DNA of 8,815 nucleotides from positions 1-8,815 of the forward strand of contig DCPV01000244.1 of assembly GCA_002323775.1 (NCBI GenBank), read 5' to 3'. The notes under the pieces are model-generated. The model made no database searches and was not told the DNA's origin. It worked only from the letters and a program-made list of their open reading frames with translations. This DNA is from Firmicutes bacterium UBA1535. Its GTDB lineage: Bacteria > Bacillota > Clostridia > Tissierellales > Sedimentibacteraceae. The position numbers and the translations under genes are program-made. Below, piece after piece: positions 6,224-8,815 of the stretch; position 1 is the stretch's first letter, and each line of letters opens with the position of its first letter.

Positions 6224-7258
6224 TTAGTCTCCTACAGAATAAAATCCACCCACATCAACACCTAGATTGCAGGTATACACCCATTCTATAACATCGCCCT
6301 CTTTAAGCTGATAGCGTGAACAGCCATAATTTGGAAACCAATTATTAACCTTGTACATCCAACCTGAAAGCTCACCGCAATCAAACTCATAGAGATTATT
6401 TATTCCTTCGATATAAACGGAATTGTACATAGGTGTATTGGCAAATTCCATATGTATTTTTGCCTTTTTCATCTCTCTTTGCAAAACATTAAATACACTC
6501 TCTCCCTCATAAAATGTAACTGTTTTTGTTGCAAATATTACACCGTCCTCGGGAACAAGCTCTACTTTTTCCTTATCAAGCCAATCCATATTGTCTAATA
6601 TAGTATCACACCTAACAGATAGGGTACAAGTACGCTCAACATCAGTTATAGTTGCATTTTGCGGCTCAACTGGTATAGGCTTGCCCTCTGGTACTGGGTC
6701 TGTAAGATACTTATCCTTGCCTGTTGTCGAATCAATAATCATTCCTTGCGATTCAGAATAGCTCTTAGAGCCTTCTTTGACACCAGCAGACGAATTTCCT
6801 CCTGCCAATTTCTTAGCAAGCTCTACTTTTTCAGAGGCTGATAGTCTAGTTTCATTTCCTTTTGGGTGCAATTCTATACTACTTTCAGACTTTTTGCCTT
6901 CATCTGTTATCTTATTATCTTTGTTATTTTCGCTATCTTTATTTTCTTTATTGTCTTTATTTTCGGAATTATTACTTTCGTTATTTTTAGTATTTTCTGT
7001 TTTTCCATCTAAACTTCCAGAATTAAAAGATGACTCCAAATCTTCATTTGACTCTTTATCATCCATTTTATCTGTTACATATAAATCATTAGTATTCTTA
7101 CTACTATCATTATTTTTGTCATTTGAAGCTATATTGCTATGAGGTGAGCTTACATTCCAGCCTTGAAGTCCAGGAGCTCCTCCACCATACCAAAATGCAG
7201 CCGCAAGAACTGCTATAATAACAGCAAAAGCAATTATCTTATTTTTGGTTATTTTCAT
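6224..7258 (-). CDS. Membrane-anchored DUF4430 (transcobalamin C-terminal-like) protein with charged stalk
   Basis: A 344-residue secreted, membrane-tethered protein. Residues 1-7 are basic, and 8-23 form a hydrophobic helix with no lipobox and no obvious signal-peptidase site, so it is probably a signal anchor. Residues 35-145 are a low-complexity stalk rich in Asn, Lys, Asp, Glu and Ser. The C-terminal 140 residues are a DUF4430 domain, related to the beta domain of intrinsic factor and transcobalamin: FYEGESVFNVL (249-259), the YIEGINNLYEFDCG stretch (282-295), SGWMYKVNNWFPNYGCSRY (298-316), GDVIEWVYTC (321-330) and a terminal NLGVDVGG. Cysteines 211, 217, 294, 313 and 330 may form disulfides outside the cell. 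It lies between the toroid/SLH protein and ecfT, which suggests it binds a ligand at the outer membrane face and passes it to the ECF importer (inference). ATG start; the Shine-Dalgarno match upstream is poor (GCGGGC only). Confidence 0.85.
   Translation of the reverse strand: MKITKNKIIAFAVIIAVLAAAFWYGGGAPGLQGWNVSSPHSNIASNDKNNDSSKNTNDLYVTDKMDDKESNEDLESSFNSGSLDGKTENTKNNESNNSENKDNKENKDSENNKDNKITDEGKKSESSIELHPKGNETRLSASEKVELAKKLAGGNSSAGVKEGSKSYSESQGMIIDSTTGKDKYLTDPVPEGKPIPVEPQNATITDVERTCTLSVRCDTILDNMDWLDKEKVELVPEDGVIFATKTVTFYEGESVFNVLQREMKKAKIHMEFANTPMYNSVYIEGINNLYEFDCGELSGWMYKVNNWFPNYGCSRYQLKEGDVIEWVYTCNLGVDVGGFYSVGD
6905..6985 (-). repeat. Degenerate coding repeats in the DUF4430 stalk
   Basis: This stretch encodes runs of Asn/Lys/Asp/Glu such as ENKDNKENKDSENNKDNK (residues 99-116), from near-identical AAA/GAT/AAT/GAA codon blocks. 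On the plus strand it shows as repeated TCTTTATTTTC-like words. Such tracts can change length by slippage and would alter the reach of the stalk without breaking the frame if they change in multiples of three. Confidence 0.5.
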
Positions 7259-7270
7259 TGATATGCCCGC

Positions 7271-7325
7271 ACACTGATTGTATCTATTTAAAATTATGAA
7301 TAAATAAATTTTATAAAATCAGTGT
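7271..7325. repeat. Inverted repeat/stem-loop before the DUF4430 gene
   Basis: ACACTGATT (7271-7279) and AATCAGTGT (7317-7325) are a perfect 9-base inverted repeat. An inner pair TAAAATT (7289-7295) with AATTTTA (7307-7313) extends the fold. It occupies much of the 104-base gap between the toroid/SLH gene and the DUF4430 gene and ends 12 bases before the DUF4430 ATG. No U-run follows on the minus strand, so it is unlikely to be a terminator. An mRNA processing or stability element, or a translation-control hairpin, fits better. Confidence 0.5.
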
Positions 7326-7362
7326 CTACTTTCTATACTTTATATAATATAAGAAACCTTAA

Positions 7363-8815
7363 CTACAACAAATTTGCCAATCCGAGCATATTAAACAGCA
7401 TCTGTGCTATCTCCGATCTCAAAATGTTATCTTTAGGTCTGATATCTAAATCTGCTTGGTCTAATATATTTTCCTTGTAACAAAATGCCAAAGCTTCCCT
7501 AGCCCAAGCATCGCTTTTTACATAATCTCCAAATTGAGCTAATGTGTCTCGTATCATGCCATTATTAAGGGAAGTGTCCATACCGCAAAGCTTCGCAGCT
7601 CTTGCAATCATAATAGCAGCTTCTTGCCTTGTGATTTCCCCATTCGGATTAAATTTAGCATCACCAGTTTCAGTTACACCAAGTACTATACCATAGCTAT
7701 TTGCAGTTCCAATATATCCAGAATACCACTTTGTAGCAGGAACATCCTTGAATTTATCATTTACAGCAGACTTTAATCCCAAGCTTCTAACAACTATAGC
7801 TGCAAACTCTGCACGAGTCATTGTTTCATTTGGTTTGAATAAATTCTCAGTCTTACCGTTAATAATTTCTCTTGATGCCAAAGCTTCAATAGCCGGCTGA
7901 TTTTTATGTGCAAAAACACCTGTTATATCATCAAATGTTCTCCCAGCTAATGTGATAGGTCTATACAGCACATCCTTATTTTTGTTAGGCAAGCCACTCC
8001 CCGGTTGTTCAGCTTCAATTTTCCCCGTTATTTTCAATGAGTCATTCATGCGATACAGAGTATTTTTACCAAGGCGTGCTCGTTGTGCTGCAACGAGTCC
8101 ATAAAATCCTTGCTCCGAAGCCATCTGATTAGAGCCACTACCATCAGCAGTATGTAAGAAGCCCCTGCCCTTCAAATAAAATGTCATTAGATTGTCAATT
8201 GTAGAATTACCATCTTTAACAAACCTTTCATCATCAAGTGGTATACCAAGTTCACAAAGAGCTACAATCATTTGTACACAGCTTTCTGAATTAGCAGTTC
8301 CCCAACTAGAAAATCCACCTTTAGAATTCTGCTTTTTAGACATACACTCTAAAGCTTCCTCAGTTGCCTTCTTAACCTCAGGCTTATCTTGATACTTAGC
8401 TAAGGCTTGCAATGCCATACCGGTTATATCAGGATCAGAGACACCATCACCTGCGGTAGCATACTGTGTTCCTCCGAATAATGACCATCCACCATCAGAT
8501 AGTTGACAATCAAGTATTCTTTGTATATACATTTCTCTTGTAGCTTGAGTTTTAGCTTCAGAATTTTGAGGCATAGGGTAATTTCCTGAATCAAGAGCAA
8601 TAAGTGCCCAAATAGGGCCGTTCAAACCCTGCCAAATAGTTTTATCATAGTCTCCAAGAGCTGTAGTCAGATTGTATCCCCCTACATCTCTAGCATCCTT
8701 GCCAATAGATGATAAGGCAACAATAATCCTTGAATATTCAGTATATTTCTTATCATGCAAATTTCCTTTAAGTGATTTTACATATTTTTCAACTGTAGCG
8801 TAATACTTTTCGTAA
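7363..8815 (-). CDS. Surface protein with alpha/alpha-toroid and three SLH domains (5' end outside window)
   Basis: The frame is open to the right edge, so the N-terminus, probably with a signal peptide, is missing; 483 residues are visible. A TTG at 8760 could be read as a start, but coding continues upstream (YEKYYATVEKYVK) in the style of the same domain, so I treat the gene as partial. Visible residues 1 to about 250 are helical repeats of the prenyltransferase/squalene-cyclase toroid type: QGLNGPIWALIALDSG, CQLSDGGWSLFGG, SDPDITGMALQALAKY, SKGGFSSWG and NQMASEQGFYGLVAAQR. This is the fold of the alpha domain of intrinsic factor and transcobalamin. No catalytic DXDD motif is seen, so binding rather than catalysis is likely. 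Three SLH domains follow (about 294-346, 355-410 and 428-478), with TRAE, TRQE and LRSE motifs; these attach proteins to the secondary cell-wall polymer. It is the first visible gene of the transporter operon. The domains are secure; ligand binding is inferred. Confidence 0.88.
   Translation of the reverse strand, partial: YEKYYATVEKYVKSLKGNLHDKKYTEYSRIIVALSSIGKDARDVGGYNLTTALGDYDKTIWQGLNGPIWALIALDSGNYPMPQNSEAKTQATREMYIQRILDCQLSDGGWSLFGGTQYATAGDGVSDPDITGMALQALAKYQDKPEVKKATEEALECMSKKQNSKGGFSSWGTANSESCVQMIVALCELGIPLDDERFVKDGNSTIDNLMTFYLKGRGFLHTADGSGSNQMASEQGFYGLVAAQRARLGKNTLYRMNDSLKITGKIEAEQPGSGLPNKNKDVLYRPITLAGRTFDDITGVFAHKNQPAIEALASREIINGKTENLFKPNETMTRAEFAAIVVRSLGLKSAVNDKFKDVPATKWYSGYIGTANSYGIVLGVTETGDAKFNPNGEITRQEAAIMIARAAKLCGMDTSLNNGMIRDTLAQFGDYVKSDAWAREALAFCYKENILDQADLDIRPKDNILRSEIAQMLFNMLGLANLL

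Noticed and set aside
6777..7142. Open frame on the plus strand (121 codons) opposite the DUF4430 stalk
   Set aside because: Its Leu/Ser-rich composition is the mirror of the Lys/Glu/Asn codons on the real coding strand; it has no ribosome binding site or family resemblance.
7259..7362. Transcription terminator after the toroid/SLH gene
   Set aside because: The stem has no U-run after it on the minus strand, and the downstream genes show no convincing promoter of their own.
7363..8815. Terpene cyclase or prenyltransferase enzyme
   Set aside because: The toroid repeats are present, but there is no DXDD catalytic motif or prenyltransferase zinc-site pattern, and SLH anchoring points to a surface binding protein.

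Overview
The window looks like part of a low-GC, Gram-positive anaerobe of the Clostridia (Bacillota). The reasons are AT-rich intergenic DNA, strong AAGGAGG-type ribosome binding sites, GTG and ATG starts, S-layer-homology (SLH) anchoring, an ECF-type vitamin transporter, and an oxygen-sensitive iron-sulfur reductase with its activator. I cannot name the species.

Left part (1-2276): a gene pair for an anaerobic ATP-driven electron-transfer system, arranged tail to tail. The activator (plus strand, 168-926) is an ASKHA-fold ATPase with a dimer-interface [4Fe-4S] cluster. The reductase (minus strand, 1019-2176) belongs to the HgdB/double-cubane-cluster family and most resembles the DCCP/YjiM branch. 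The two genes share one symmetrical hairpin terminator (931-964). The reductase has its own promoter, with a small palindrome between the -35 and -10 elements.

Middle (2177-2511): 335 bases without a gene. They hold the reductase promoter, several inverted repeats, repeated CTAAC/GTTAG pentamers, and the terminator hairpin of the next operon.

Right part (2512-8815, all minus strand): one compact operon. In transcription order it encodes (i) a surface protein with an alpha/alpha-toroid of the prenyltransferase/terpenoid-cyclase type followed by three SLH domains, with its N-terminus beyond the right edge; (ii) a membrane-anchored protein with a long charged stalk ending in a DUF4430 (transcobalamin C-terminal-like) domain; (iii) EcfT; and (iv) a 948-residue fusion of two ECF ATPase domains with a membrane S-component. 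EcfT and the fusion overlap by 28 bases, and the DUF4430 and EcfT genes are 2 bases apart.

Main interpretation (inference): in vertebrate intrinsic factor and transcobalamin, one polypeptide joins an alpha6/alpha6 barrel to a C-terminal beta domain, and cobalamin is held between them. Here the same two folds are encoded as separate proteins, one fixed to the cell-wall polymer and one to the membrane, directly ahead of a dedicated ECF transporter. The region therefore reads as a split, surface-tethered, transcobalamin-like capture system that hands a corrinoid to an unusually fused importer. No transfer elements, rRNA, tRNA or CRISPR arrays are visible.
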